From the NCBI GenBank assembly GCA_940337035.1, contig OW679203.1, positions 74,105,061 to 74,169,060 of the forward strand: DNA of 64,000 bases, given 5' to 3'. A program made the position numbers and the translations under genes. Within the stretch, counting starts at the first letter, position 1. Every line of letters begins with the position of its first letter. This document shows, piece after piece, positions 54,820 through 64,000 of the stretch. Under the pieces are notes generated by a model. That model was not told where the DNA came from. It searched no databases and saw nothing but the letters and a program-made list of their open reading frames with translations. This DNA comes from Agriotes lineatus (taxonomy: Eukaryota > Arthropoda > Insecta > Coleoptera > Elateridae).

Positions 54820-57440
54820 TTAATAGTCACTTTCATAATCGCTTTGTACACTGGAATCACTTTCCGAAGTACTCGATTCCTGAGTATCCGAATAGATTTC
54901 CATTGTTTCGTGGGCTGTAGAAGTACCAGGTATATCTGGGGCAGTAAGTAGTTCTACAGCTTCTGCAGAAAGGGTATTTCTTGTTCTTCTCGGAGGAGGT
55001 CGCAAGCTTGTTATGAAAGGATCTGATGACACCAGAAGTAAATGCAGCAAATCCTCATTAGTTGCAACTATTGAAATTTTTCGGGTGTGGTCTCTTCTGT
55101 AATGCTTGAGATCTTTATTCCTCGATTCTTGTGCCTTCTCTGACAATTTTCCAATCGGCAAAATTGCATGTTTGATAACGTCCGAACCATGAACGAGCAC
55201 TTTATGGACGCTAGCTACTCTTGAATGTATAAATCAGATTTGTCCGTACAATATTTGTCAAACGCAAAAGTATCAATGTGAAAGCCAGATGAAAGTGCTT
55301 GTAAAATAACTCCAAAGCGTCTGATCAACTCTTCATTTAGCTCTGTTATTCTAGCCGAATCCGTATAGTTTCTGAAAAATCGACGAGCTGTATTTCCATC
55401 GTTTAAAGTACCTGCTCCGCCTGGTTGTACCTGATCAACTATGAGACTCATCTCTTCTCGGAATTTTTTTTGGATGTCTAGTTTTCTTATTGCTAATTTA
55501 TTTACATCTTCGTTTCTCGCTTGCCATTTCTTAAACTCCAATCTATATGAAATGTGAAGAAGGCATTCAAAAAAGCGAATCCACGCATGTAAGGTGGAAA
55601 GACCAAATCGATAGGTAGTCACATCCGGTTTTTTTTTGTGGACTATTATTTATGGTAGTCATTTCTTTCGGCGTGGCCCCGCAAATGTAACATTTTTGGG
55701 CAGATGTTGTCGATGTTACAGAATTGCAAATTTTGCCATCAATCGTCGTCAGTAGCAATTCGTGTCCAACTTTAATTTTTTGATTTTGACTGATGTCCAC
55801 CTCAGTATTTTCTAATTGTCGAATTTTGTCTTCTACATAGGCAATTTCTTCTTGAGCTAAAGTGGTGGTTTCTTTAGCATATAATATTATTATGGGTCTA
55901 CAATATCTCACTGATGATGCACAGGGATTCTGCCAAATAATAGTGTCTTTTGATGAGGCTGGATGTAGCAGTAAAGGAACAAAAGATATAATAACATATC
56001 CTTGTCAAGATTTTCTCACTCATATCTTTGTTTATATTGACTGTGACCTGTGCTCCCATCACATACCCATTTTGATATTAAAACCAGGTCAGAAAGAAGT
56101 TCTTCTGGTTCTTCGCACTTGTAAGTATTGTTTTTTGTCATTTTGGTCTCTACAAACAAGGAGAGGGCCTCATCTGGAGTTTACGGCACAGCTACATCCG
56201 TATTCTTCCGCCAGGTTTCTGCAATTTTAGAAGCTCGAGTCGGTGTTGTATGTAGCGCCTCTTTCATTAATTTTGCACCATCTTTTTCTCCAGCATATTT
56301 CAAAGTCAATTGTGCAGCAGAGGTGATTTCTTCTTTATCATGCTTGTCTACAAGCTCTTTCATTTTTCTTCTTTTTGACCTATCACTGCTTTCCTCAAAA
56401 CTTAGTTTAGGTTTGCCGCTTCTAGACGTAGACGATAGATCAATATCGGGCAGGTGGACAGCAATTGCAGGAAATTTAAAATCCATCGCCAGCCATTCAT
56501 TGTTTGTTTGTAAAAATGTATTTTGTGTTCTTTGACATTTTTGCCATTTTGTTGCCAATCTGGCACAAAAATTATAAACACTCTGCCGTACTTGAATTAA
56601 ATAGTCGTCTGAAAGATTTTCTGGGGCCAATTGTCTCGACACAACATTTTGGAGTTGTTGACATTTTTCGCTTGAAGTCCCAGATAGTTCCTCCCAAATG
56701 TTAAATAACTCAAGTCGCTTTGGTTTGTAATTTGGAGCATGAGCTTCAGAATCTATAAAAACGAACATATTATATATTACAAGATAAGTTAAAAAATATA
56801 CAGTGCAAACACACTGACAATTTACTAGACAATCTTACGATGTCCCCCCTCGCCACCACCTGGGTCCGACACTGCTTATGGGGTTTTAGAATAAAGCCAG
56901 AAAAGTAAATGGTTAACCCCTTTCAGTTTTTCGAAGTCAAAGCTCTAGCCTTACTGACAAGCTTGTTATTTACCTGTTTCTAAAAAGTCGTTAAGATCGT
57001 CTGGTTTTATTTTTGGCCAAAAAATTTGGAGGGCAGATGGCAACTACGTGTTTTAACTTAGTTTTTTTAAAGATAAATTGATTTTATCAGAAACTACGTT
57101 ATAAAGTCATAACCACTATATAATTACAAAAATCAAATAAAAAGAGTAGCTCACTGTATGTTTTCACCTACATCAGCATGTTCAAAAATAAAATACTCGC
57201 AAAAAGGCAGCTAAAGGCAGCTAGAAATTACAAAACATAGAAGCCACACAATATTTCAAAACTATAAATTACCGTGGAAGCTTGTGAAAGTAAAAAGTTC
57301 TAGAAACTTAAATTTAAATTTGCCAATTTCAATAGTTAAAATCGCCTACTCTGTGAAAGACCCTCATTCATACACCATATACTAAACAGAGTAAATTATG
57401 TATATATAATATAGCCCTTACCTTGTTCTGTATCACACAT
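54820..57440 (-). pseudogene. Transib (RAG1-like) transposase, broken
   Basis: Exon 1 is 57440-57422 (MCDTEQ). The donor g|gtaagg at 57421 and acceptor ttttatag before 56752 give a frame-preserving join to DSEAHAPNYKP. Exon 2 then has a stop at 56181, a shortened segment, the first catalytic block WVCDGSTGHSQYKQ (~56055-56015), a frame change, and IIWQNPCASSVRYCRPI. Next come the zinc-type CYICGATPKEM (~55690), a frameshift in an A-run near 55625, FGLSTLHAWIRFFECLLHI, NDGNTARRFFRN, a stop at 55215 with another frame change, and VHKVLVHGSDVIKH with the Glu-bearing LSEKAQESRNK (~55150). These match Transib transposases, the group ancestral to RAG1. At least four lesions make it inactive. Confidence 0.85.
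56780..57060 (-). repeat. Duplicate of the Transib 5' region inside its intron
   Basis: On the minus strand, gtcagtgtgttt..cactgtat, gggttaacc, agctttgacttcg and aggtaaataacaagctt recur in the same order in the Transib leader (57470-57632 continued at 61464-61525): gtcagtgtgttttcaactgt, gggttaa, agctttcacttcgg, aggcaaataacaagc. Similarity is moderate. The intron copy is followed by an ATG at 56768 in the exon 2 frame. Confidence 0.55.
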
Positions 57441-57624
57441 TGCTGCTTTGTCAAGTTAAAGTTAAAAAAACACAAAAAATACAGTTGAAAACACACTGAA
57501 ACTTCACTACACAATTCTTGCCTAAAACACGTCAGTCCTTACGAGGGTTTGGAAGAAATTTGAGACAGGTCCAGGGTTAATCACCTTCAGGTCCCCGAAG
57601 TGAAAGCTCCACCCTCACTGCTAA

Positions 57625-57632
57625 GCTTGTTA
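57625..57632 (+). repeat. Left TSD (GCTTGTTA) of the 3.8-kb element
   Basis: Repeated exactly at 61464-61471. Joining across the element restores a sequence paralogous to acaagcttgttatttacctg at 56958-56977, an independent proof of the empty site. Confidence 0.8.
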
Positions 57633-57640
57633 GGGTCTAG

Positions 57641-57755
57641 GACAACTCGGCGCCGCCATCTCGGCGCGGGGCCAACTCGGCGCCGGGACAACTCGGCGCG
57701 GAGCCATCTCGGCGCCAGCCAACTCGGCGCGAGGCCATCTCGGCGCCGAATTTAA
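57641..57755. repeat. Iterated GC-rich terminus, left
   Basis: About seven tandem variants of acaactcggcgcc or gccatctcggcgcg, each 14-16 bp. The mirror copy with about eight units is at 61318-61456. The repeated ATGGC core recalls YY1/Pho sites; relevance is unknown. Confidence 0.8.
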
Positions 57756-58251
57756 ATTCGCAAACTACAGTGTGCACTACGTAAGAAAATTATTATAAAC
57801 AAATAATAAATAAAGTGATCGTCAAAAAGCTGGCATCAAATGAAAAAAAAATATTAAGAATTTCTTGGAAAATCAAACACTAACGACCAGAGGTAATTGC
57901 AAAGTGATTACAAATGGGCCAAACAAAAATTTGTCACGTGACTTCCGTTATCAGTAAAATTCAACATTTTTTAAAAATAATTACGAATTTACTACCCAAG
58001 ATAGGGACAACATTTACAAAACAAAGTTGTTTTCTGGCGTTGACATTGTTGAGTTAGCTAAAACTAACACATAATAAAAATCGTATGGAAATCTTGCTTA
58101 ATTTCCGAAAAATTGTACTTTTTGCTTTGAAAAACGCCACTTTTAACTAAGTAAAAATCACTTAATATATCTAATACGGGCTAAATAGGTTTTCGGACAA
58201 GCTGTCATCCTGTATAAAGTGAAATGTAAACATTACCAATATTTTTTTATA

Positions 58252-58825
58252 TACAGGGTGTAGAAATGCTTTACGCACCATAGGGATTTCAATGGTAATT
58301 TTTTCATATGAAAATATTTGCTTCCCTAATTATTTTAGAGCAAACTTGTATGGAAGTTTTTTGTAGAGAAAAAAAGTCTGTATCCATTTATGCTAGCATT
58401 TGTCATTTTACATTTCGGAAAACCAAAAATTAAAGAAATAAAATTACCATTTTTAGACAAATCAGTGGTGCCTTGAAATTATTGAAGCATCTCAAAGCAT
58501 CAACAAATTAGTTTGCTATTTATTTATTTGCATCTGTCAAATGTAGTGGCAACCATGGCACTTATTGCACCTGATCTGCTTCCAGTATACCACCACTTCG
58601 CAATTTGCACTGATTTTTGAAAAAATGATAATTCTAGTTTCTTTCATTATTAAGTTTTCTGACGTAAAGTGACAAAAATGATGGCATAAGTGGATGCAGA
58701 ATTGTTTGATCTACAAAAAACCTATTTACAAGTTTGCTCTAAAACAATTAGGAAAGCAAATATTGTCATATGAAAAAATTACCATTGAAAACTCTATGGC
58801 TCGTAAAGTATTTCTACACCCTGTA
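58252..58825. mobile_element. MITE with ~190-bp TIRs, nested
   Basis: The termini TACAGGGTGTAGAAAT and ATTTCTACACCCTGTA are inverted. The match continues inward through ctttacg..ccatag, caatggtaattttttcatat and ttttagagcaaacttgta. Non-coding, about 574 bp. The flanks are TA-rich, so the exact TSD is ambiguous. Confidence 0.8.
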
Positions 58826-58835
58826 TATATTTATA

Positions 58836-59400
58836 TACAGGGTGATTTTTAAGTTGATTCTTTCCGTTTACCAGGAAATAAAGCTAAAAAAATAAGTATT
58901 TTTTGTATTTCCCACTTTTCGGAAATATCAAAACTAACAGAGGTACAGGGTGTTAAAGTTTCAAATTAAAAACTAAACTTTGGCGCAAAGGCGGCTGAAC
59001 AATTTTATTTTTGTTTATCTCTGTTGTCAAGCAATGATCTGTCAACTAGTTTTCCGTTGTAATTTTCTTAATGTTATTGCTGCAATAATGGCTCATGTTT
59101 ATGAAAATAAAGAATGAGTGAATATGCTTATTATTTACTGGGAGTGTCGTCAAAATGCCGCTGCCGCATCGCTCTTATACGCGGAATGTGTGTGTAGAAT
59201 CGAATGCTGGTAATTTTGATCATTTAAGTTAGATTAAGTTTAGCTTAATTTTCGTTAAGTAATTTTAGTTCATACTTTGACACTTTAACACCTTGTACAT
59301 CCGTTAGTTTTGATATTTCGCAAAAGTGGTAAATGGCTTACTTTCTTTAGCTTTATATTCTGGCGAAAGGAAAGAATCAACTTAAAAATCCCCCTGCATA
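58836..59400. mobile_element. Second MITE with ~150-bp TIRs, nested
   Basis: tacagggtgatttttaagtt with gattctttcc is inverted at the right end as ggaaagaatcaacttaaaaa and tccccctgcata. Inner blocks gaaatatcaaaactaac and ggtgttaaagt are also mirrored. It follows the first MITE after about 10 bp. Non-coding. Confidence 0.75.
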
Positions 59401-59692
59401 TACAGTGTGTCCCCGGACAGGTGAAACGACTCTTGTAAAAGGTAAAAAGTTCTCGATTTAAATTTTCATTTTTTGGGGTTCAGCCCTGCTTGGTTAAAGG
59501 CGAATTTCTAACAGCATTTCAGTTTTGAAAAATCAAATATGCCTTGAAAGTTTTCAAAAAAACTATTTTTTTTACTCATGACTTCAAAATTCATATTTCC
59601 CGGTCATTCCCGATACGGCGAAAGTTACTTTTCCCGCACTGCAGTGTTTTTTACTTTTCAACAGAAACTAGGGTAATTGTGTTTTTTGATTT

Positions 59693-60305
59693 TTATAATA
59701 AACGGGGCTGCGCGCGCTATTGCGCGGTCTATTCTATTCAATTTACCACCATTTTTAGGCCTATTACGTCGGCCCATCTCCAAGGGGGCTCTTGGGGTTC
59801 CGTCCATCTTCAAAGGGGCCTCTGGGGCTCCGCCCCTCTCCAAGAGGGACCTCGGGGCTCCGCCCATCTCCAAAGGCTCCCTTGGGGCTTCGCCCCTCTC
59901 CAAGCGGCCCTCGGGGCTCCGCCCCTCTCCAAGGGGTCTTTTAGGGCTCCGCTCTTCTCCAAGGGAGCCCTCGGGGATCCGCCCCTCTTCAAGGGGGCCC
60001 TAGGGCTTTGCCCCTCTCCAAAGCGGCTCTAGGGGCTCCGTCCATCTCTTAGGGGACCTTCGGGGCTCCGCCTCTCTACAAGGAGGCCCTCGGGGCTCCG
60101 CCCATTTTAAGCGGGCCGTTGGGGCTCCGCCCCTTTCCAAGGGGTTCCTCAGGGCCCTGCTCCTCTCCAAGGGGGCCCTCGGGGCTCCGCTCCTCTCCAA
60201 GGCGGCCCTCGGGGCTCCGCCCATCTCTAAGGTGGCCCTCGGGGTTCTGCCCCACTCCAAGGAGACCCTCGGTACTCACACGTCTGGATCGTTCTCCTTT
60301 ATTAT
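59693..60305 (+). mobile_element. Minisatellite-bearing dispersed repeat, long copy (17 units)
   Basis: The same boundaries as 30533-30836 (ataaacggggctgcgcgcg; atttttaggcctattacgt; ggatcgttctccttta) enclose 17 units of 29-30 bp at about 59774-60280 with consensus ctctccaagggggccctc plus ggggctccgccc. Units differ at 1-8 positions. All six frames stay open because the period is near 30 bp; these are not genes. Confidence 0.8.
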
Positions 60306-60728
60306 ATAGACGATTGTCCCTCGTTGGTTTAATTGCGCCTGCAAACACCAGAAGTGCTGTAAACGTCACCAAAAGCTAAAAGGTGTGTAGGATAGGTATA
60401 AAAGTTTAGTGATTTGTGCTGTCAACTCAGTAAATTAGTAAAACACTAAATAATAATTTTTTTAAATATTTTCAGTTGTATCTAACTCCTTCGGGAAAAA
60501 TTTTCTCGAATTTGAAATACATGCAGCACTCCTTTCGGTCGTGCTGCAAACAAAGTGTTCATTTGGGAAAATTACAAACTTGCTAGGTAAATAACTATTG
60601 CAGAATAGCGTGTCTTTTATATAGCAAATACGACAAAAAGTTATTAAGAGAAGTTGTTTAGAATCAACATCTAGGTTTCTATATCAAATTTCAAAATCCT
60701 CTGCCAAATTTGATCTCTCACATTATCT

Positions 60729-60875
60729 TTTATGTTTAGTTCCCATATCAAAGAATTTTACTTTTAACAAAGACGGCTATGGAAAAACAAACATTTTTCA
60801 AAAAGTTTTTTATTTCACAATAAAAAAAATTGTTAAAAATAAAATTCTTTGATTTGGAAAATAAACATTAAAGAA
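60729..60875. repeat. Small inverted repeat
   Basis: tcaaagaattttacttttaa (60748 on) is mirrored by ttaaaaataaaattctttga (to 60852). Weaker pairing extends outward through atgtttagttccc and ggaaaataaacat. Arms are about 45 bp. It is a possible MITE remnant inside the 3.8-kb element. Confidence 0.6.
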
Positions 60876-61317
60876 ATATTTGTCATATAAAAAGCACTTT
60901 ACTTAGAAAATGGTGTTTTTGAAAATTGTGTAAATCCAAAAAGTGCTATTTTTCGGAATTTAATCAAGATTTCAATGAGATTTTTTATTATTTGGTAGTT
61001 TTAGCTGACTGAACAATCTCAAGGCCAGAAAACTTTTTTTCGTAAAATGTGTCTCTATCTTGACTAGTAAATGCATGCTTCGTAATTATTTTAAAAAAAA
61101 AACCTAAAATTTTACTGATAACGGAAGTCATGTGACAACTTTTGTTTGGCTCATTTGTAATCACTTTGCAACCACCTCTGGTCGTCAGTCTTTGATTTTC
61201 CAAGAAATTCTCAATATTTTTTTTTCATTTGATGACAGCTTTTTGGCGATCACTTTATTTATTATTTTTTGATAATAATTTTCTTACGTAGTGCACAATG
61301 TAGTTTGCAAATTTGAA

Positions 61318-61456
61318 TTCGGCGCCGAGATGGCCTCGCGCCGAGTTGGCTGGCGCCGAGATGGCTCCGCGCCGAGTTGTCCCGGCGCCGAGTTGGCCCC
61401 GCGCCGAGATGGCGGCGCCGAAGTGGCGCCGCCGAGATGGCGGCGCCGAGTTGTCC
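61318..61456. repeat. Iterated GC-rich terminus, right
   Basis: Inverted counterpart of 57641-57755, with units gcgccgagatggc, gcgccgagttggc and gcgccgagttgtcc, slightly more numerous than on the left. Overlapping GC-rich frames here reflect the repeats. Confidence 0.8.
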
Positions 61457-61463
61457 GGCTTCG

Positions 61464-61471
61464 GCTTGTTA
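61464..61471 (+). repeat. Right TSD (GCTTGTTA) of the 3.8-kb element
   Basis: Identical to 57625-57632. Confidence 0.8.
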
Positions 61472-61529
61472 TTTGCCTATTTCTGGGAAGTTGTTAAATT
61501 CTTCCCGGGCTTACTTTTGGCCTAAACTA

Positions 61530-61549
61530 AAGCAATCGGAGCCACAGTG
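61530..61549 (-). repeat. Candidate Transib terminus (CACTGTG)
   Basis: Read inward on the minus strand from 61549, the sequence is CACTGTGGCTCCGATTGC. Transib inverted repeats start with a CAC..TG heptamer resembling the RAG recombination signal. The adjoining GC-rich pentamer CAGCG (61550-61554) would suit the 5-bp Transib duplication. The other end of the element was not found. Confidence 0.45.
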
Positions 61550-61899
61550 CAGCGGTAACGTTTTTTTTATTTGGAATTTTATTCAATTTATTATAAACGT
61601 GAAAATATTTTTACTCCTAACTTAATTTTATTTTTAAAATTATTTAGTGTCATAATGTCGACGAGGGAAGTACTAAGTAAAGCCTTATACAAATTTTTTA
61701 TGCTGGATTTTGTTTTTGCTTTTTTCTTTCCTTATTTTCTCCACAAGCTGAGATATCCTTCTTTTTATCATTTGCTATTTCATGTAGGTACCTATTTTAT
61801 TTTCACCAGCTTCCAGTATCATTGTCTTGATATTCTCCATGCCTTCTGCACACCATTTCTAACAGGTTCGTTGTGATAATTTTAAATGCTAGATATATT

Positions 61900-62320
61900 A
61901 TTCAGCTTATTTTCATGATATTGTGCATTATTGCATCTTTGACTATCTGAGTTTTTACAATTTATTTTGGTTATCATCTTAGATTTGTGTGTCGTTAGCT
62001 TTTCTCCCAATTTGATGATTGGTGGTTTGTGATTTAAATATTTGTCTGAGTTAGAATATGTTGGACATTCCTTATTCCATATCTAAGTTTCTTGTTAATA
62101 ATCACATTACCTTTTCGATTACGTAACATCCTGTCTTTGTGATCTTAGTAGGATTACTTTTTTTAGCGATTTGGTTGCCCAAACGATGTATTAGTTATTA
62201 TTAGTGTAATTTTTGGTAAAATTCTATTACGTAAAAGCCACAATCATTTATGGTTCCTAGACAATATGGTCCAGCGATATTTGAAACTGTTTCTCTTCCG
62301 ACCTTGCGTTGCAGTCTTCC
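61900..62320 (-). pseudogene. LINE endonuclease fragment, minus strand
   Basis: Read leftward from 62310: RLQRKVGRETVSNIAGPYCL then GTINDCGFYVIEFYQ matches the APE-endonuclease stretch NARVG..NIIGPYG.G..NDNG..VIEF. Further on, VIINKKLRYGIRNVQHI corresponds to the later LI..KRLRYGIRDVR block. Stops and frame changes are present. No RT block is attached. Confidence 0.5.
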
Positions 62321-62520
62321 TGATAGTTGATAATATCTTGCTTTTCGTTAAACGTCTTAAATACTATATGCCGTTGCTCTTTTAATTTTTCATTTAATAT
62401 TTCTGTTGTGAGTACATGCATTTGCATTATATTAACGATAGATCATCATTATTCTGTTGGTATGTGGTACAGTGTTTGTCACACATTTTGCAAATTAACC
62501 ATTAAATGTAATGCCCACTC

Positions 62521-62533
62521 TATTTTGACTATG
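62521..62533 (+). repeat. Left TSD (TATTTTGACTATG) of a SINE
   Basis: A 13-mer identical to 62832-62844. Confidence 0.9.
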
Positions 62534-62831
62534 CCCGAGTGGTTAGTAAACTCAATTGAGGTACACGGTACGGGGTTCAATCGTCATACCTATCAACCGG
62601 GAAGCAGACCACAACTCGTTTTAAAAATTGAGTGTCGAAACATCGGCTGTGGAAGTAGGGAAATTAAAGCAGGTGTAGAAAGTATGGTGCTAGCTACATC
62701 ACCCAATACGTCGCTAGCAGTGTGAGAAATGAGTGGGTTTCAGAAAGAGATATTCGGCGGCCCTGACCGGCCGCGTCTTAGACCATATTCCTCTGTGAAG
62801 AATGGTGTGCCTTAAACTTTACTTTTTACTT
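62534..62831 (+). mobile_element. tRNA-derived SINE
   Basis: A 298-bp element between perfect 13-bp TSDs. The head has box A-like gcccgagtggttagtaaac and B box ggggttcaatcg. The body contains cgaaacatcggctgtgg and ggcggccctgaccggccgcg, and the 3' end is a T-rich run (aaactttactttttactt). It is different from the (TGTA)n family. The 132-codon frame crossing it is incidental. Confidence 0.9.
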
Positions 62832-62844
62832 TATTTTGACTATG

Positions 62845-63625
62845 ATCTTCCTCACTAGACCATAAACATGTATAGTCATCAACCATATTTATCTTACTGT
62901 TAGCTTTTTATCTAATTTCTTGTCCGGGTACGTCCAGTTCCATCCATTATATTTATTCCTTTCACGGCTTTAGCCAGCTAGCCTGGTCTTTGTGAATGGC
63001 ATCCCATGGCGCTATTTTTATTTTCCTCCCCTAGTATCCCCTTACCATTTAAGATCTGCCTGAGACTGGAGTCCTTAATTAAATAAATACAAGCACAGAG
63101 GCAGAAGAATGACGTCCAAGGCGAGATCAAGATCATTGAAGGTGTCGCAACAGGCACAAACCTAATACGTGATTGATTGACAATGATGGTAATAATGTGG
63201 TAGATGCGTACTTTTGGGGGCGATTGGTTCTCCTCAAAATATGGGAGTGCCCAATGAACCATAAACAACCTGATTTTCAACACTCCAGAATAGCCTTTTT
63301 TGGTCATGCTAATTTGAGCAGCCGTATTTACCGTTGAGTTCTGCACTCGTATTCTTGAGCAAGCGTCAAGTACGAGTAACTCGAAAACGGACCTACAAGA
63401 AAATATATTATAGTTAATGAAAGTAGAAATCCCTACTCTCGAAATCGGAAAAGAATAAAAAACGGTCAAAGGAGATAAATAGTAAAGATCAATTACTCCT
63501 CAGACATGTTGACGAAAAAGAGTTGAGCCATCTGCGCAACGTCGAGATTGCCGGTTGCGACTTGAACTTTGCAGCTGTGACTGGCGGTAAATGTATTTTA
63601 TTAATGTTATCTTGACTGATGTATA
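62845..63625. other. Gene-free interval
   Basis: A minus frame of 163 codons (62978-63469) shows no motif or composition supporting a gene. Nothing else was recognised. Confidence 0.4.
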
Positions 63626-63631
63626 ATATAC

Positions 63632-64000
63632 AGGGTGTCTCAAAATTGACGCCCGTGCTTCTGGGTTTTGATGCAAGGGGATAAAAGAAATCGAAAATGA
63701 AGAGTGGAAAATTTTCCGATTGTCATTTGTTATCGAGTTATTGATGAAAATGTAAATAATAACTTCTATCGCCCGGTCGCGGTCGCTCCAATTTGTTGTG
63801 TAATATAATTCAATAAGGTGGCTATGGCGATGTAAAATATTTATTAATCGTTCTGTCGTATTGATAAGTATTTCCTTGGGTTTTGTGTGCTTACCTGTTG
63901 TGAATCCTGAAGATGTCGTCGCTCGAAATCACGCTGCTGTGGCGTCAGTTGACGAAAATATGCTACAGAGCGTTCGCACTTCAATGATAGATCGTGCGAA
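63632..64000 (+). mobile_element. Mariner-like element fragment, cut by window end
   Basis: It begins with a MITE-type terminus tacagggtgtctcaaaattg. At 63906-64000 the frame reads VVNPEDVVARNHAAVASVDE then NMLQSVRTSMIDRA, like the C-terminal region of DDE_3/DUF4817-type mariner-related transposases of insects. It directly follows the terminus with no catalytic part between, suggesting an internally deleted copy. The right end lies outside the window. Confidence 0.4.

Larger units (their letters stand above)
57633..61463. mobile_element. Long-TIR (foldback-like) element with iterated GC-rich ends, 3.8 kb
   Basis: Both ends carry alternating units of acaactcggcgcc and gccatctcggcgc (inverted at the other end), followed by a long inverted repeat running inward to about 58150 and 60930: aatttaaattcgcaaactac, cgtaagaaaattatt, gtgatcgtcaaaaagctg, gtcacgtgacttccgttatc. 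It inserted with an 8-bp TSD into the leader of the Transib. The interior has no transposase; it holds two MITEs, a minisatellite repeat and a small inverted repeat. It resembles Foldback/MULE-type non-autonomous elements. Confidence 0.8.

Noticed and set aside
59544..60379. Several long overlapping frames on both strands with Pro/Gly/Ser-rich repeats
   Set aside because: They are produced by the 29-30-bp GC-rich minisatellite, whose near-multiple-of-three period keeps every frame open. No start context, domain or conservation is visible.
61291..61525. GC-rich frames at the right end of the 3.8-kb element
   Set aside because: Generated by the iterated gcgccgagatggc units; all phases are open.
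62978..63469. 163-codon minus frame
   Set aside because: The longest anonymous frame in the right-hand part, but residue composition is random-like and no motif is present.
1..64000. CRISPR array, bacterial operon or prophage
   Set aside because: No regularly spaced identical repeats with unique spacers, no Shine-Dalgarno-led gene clusters, and abundant introns, SINEs and LINEs indicate eukaryotic DNA.

Overview
The window looks like an intergenic, transposon-filled stretch of an arthropod, most likely insect, nuclear genome. It is AT-rich, and the coding signals I recognise are mobile-element genes: several clades of non-LTR retrotransposon, a Transib (RAG1-like) transposase, a DUF7869-type gene, Tc1/mariner-like MITEs, and tRNA- and 5S-derived SINEs. 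I found no host protein-coding gene. Identifications come from motifs read by eye and remembered family features. No database search was run.

Layout. 0.2-2.1 kb: frameshifted DUF7869-type gene. 2.4-5.2 kb: 5'-truncated LINE flanked by ~390-bp direct repeats. 5.2-9.0 kb: diverged dispersed repeats, no gene. 9.04-17.87 kb: giant near-perfect palindrome with an 8-bp target-site duplication (TSD). Each ~4.39-kb arm carries, transcribed outward from the centre, an intronless tRNA-Leu(CAA) gene with its own terminator, a 253-codon gene (intact in the right arm, stopped at codon 53 in the left), a block of repeated motifs including a 390-bp tandem duplication, a tRNA-like Pol III unit, and CGCGG-rich repeats at the extreme end. 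This is the main discovery candidate. 18-25.4 kb: possible LTR, a decayed endonuclease-RT LINE, and a decayed Jockey interrupted by a SINE. 27.1-27.6 kb: tRNA- and 5S-derived sequence. 30.5-32 kb: short copy of a minisatellite-bearing repeat, then a Tc1/mariner-like MITE. 33.8-37.95 kb: Jockey fragment, then an R1/I-type LINE with an intact RT-RNase H ORF, an 11-bp TSD and a (TAATC)n tail. 38-49 kb: mostly featureless AT-rich DNA with one SINE and small fragments. 49-53.3 kb: two decayed LINEs and a second copy of the same SINE. 54-61.55 kb: Transib element, minus strand, with a visible intron and a CACTGTG terminus. Its 5' leader is split by a 3.8-kb element with long inverted repeats and iterated GC-rich ends, which itself contains two MITEs and the long (17-unit) copy of the minisatellite repeat. 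61.9-64 kb: LINE endonuclease fragment, a SINE with 13-bp TSD, and the start of a mariner-like fragment cut by the window edge.

The insertions give a relative history. The SINE at 24.3 kb is younger than its Jockey host. The 3.8-kb element is younger than the Transib. The MITEs and minisatellite repeat lie inside the 3.8-kb element. The palindrome and the R1/I-type LINE look recent, since their arms or ORF are little decayed and their TSDs are clear.
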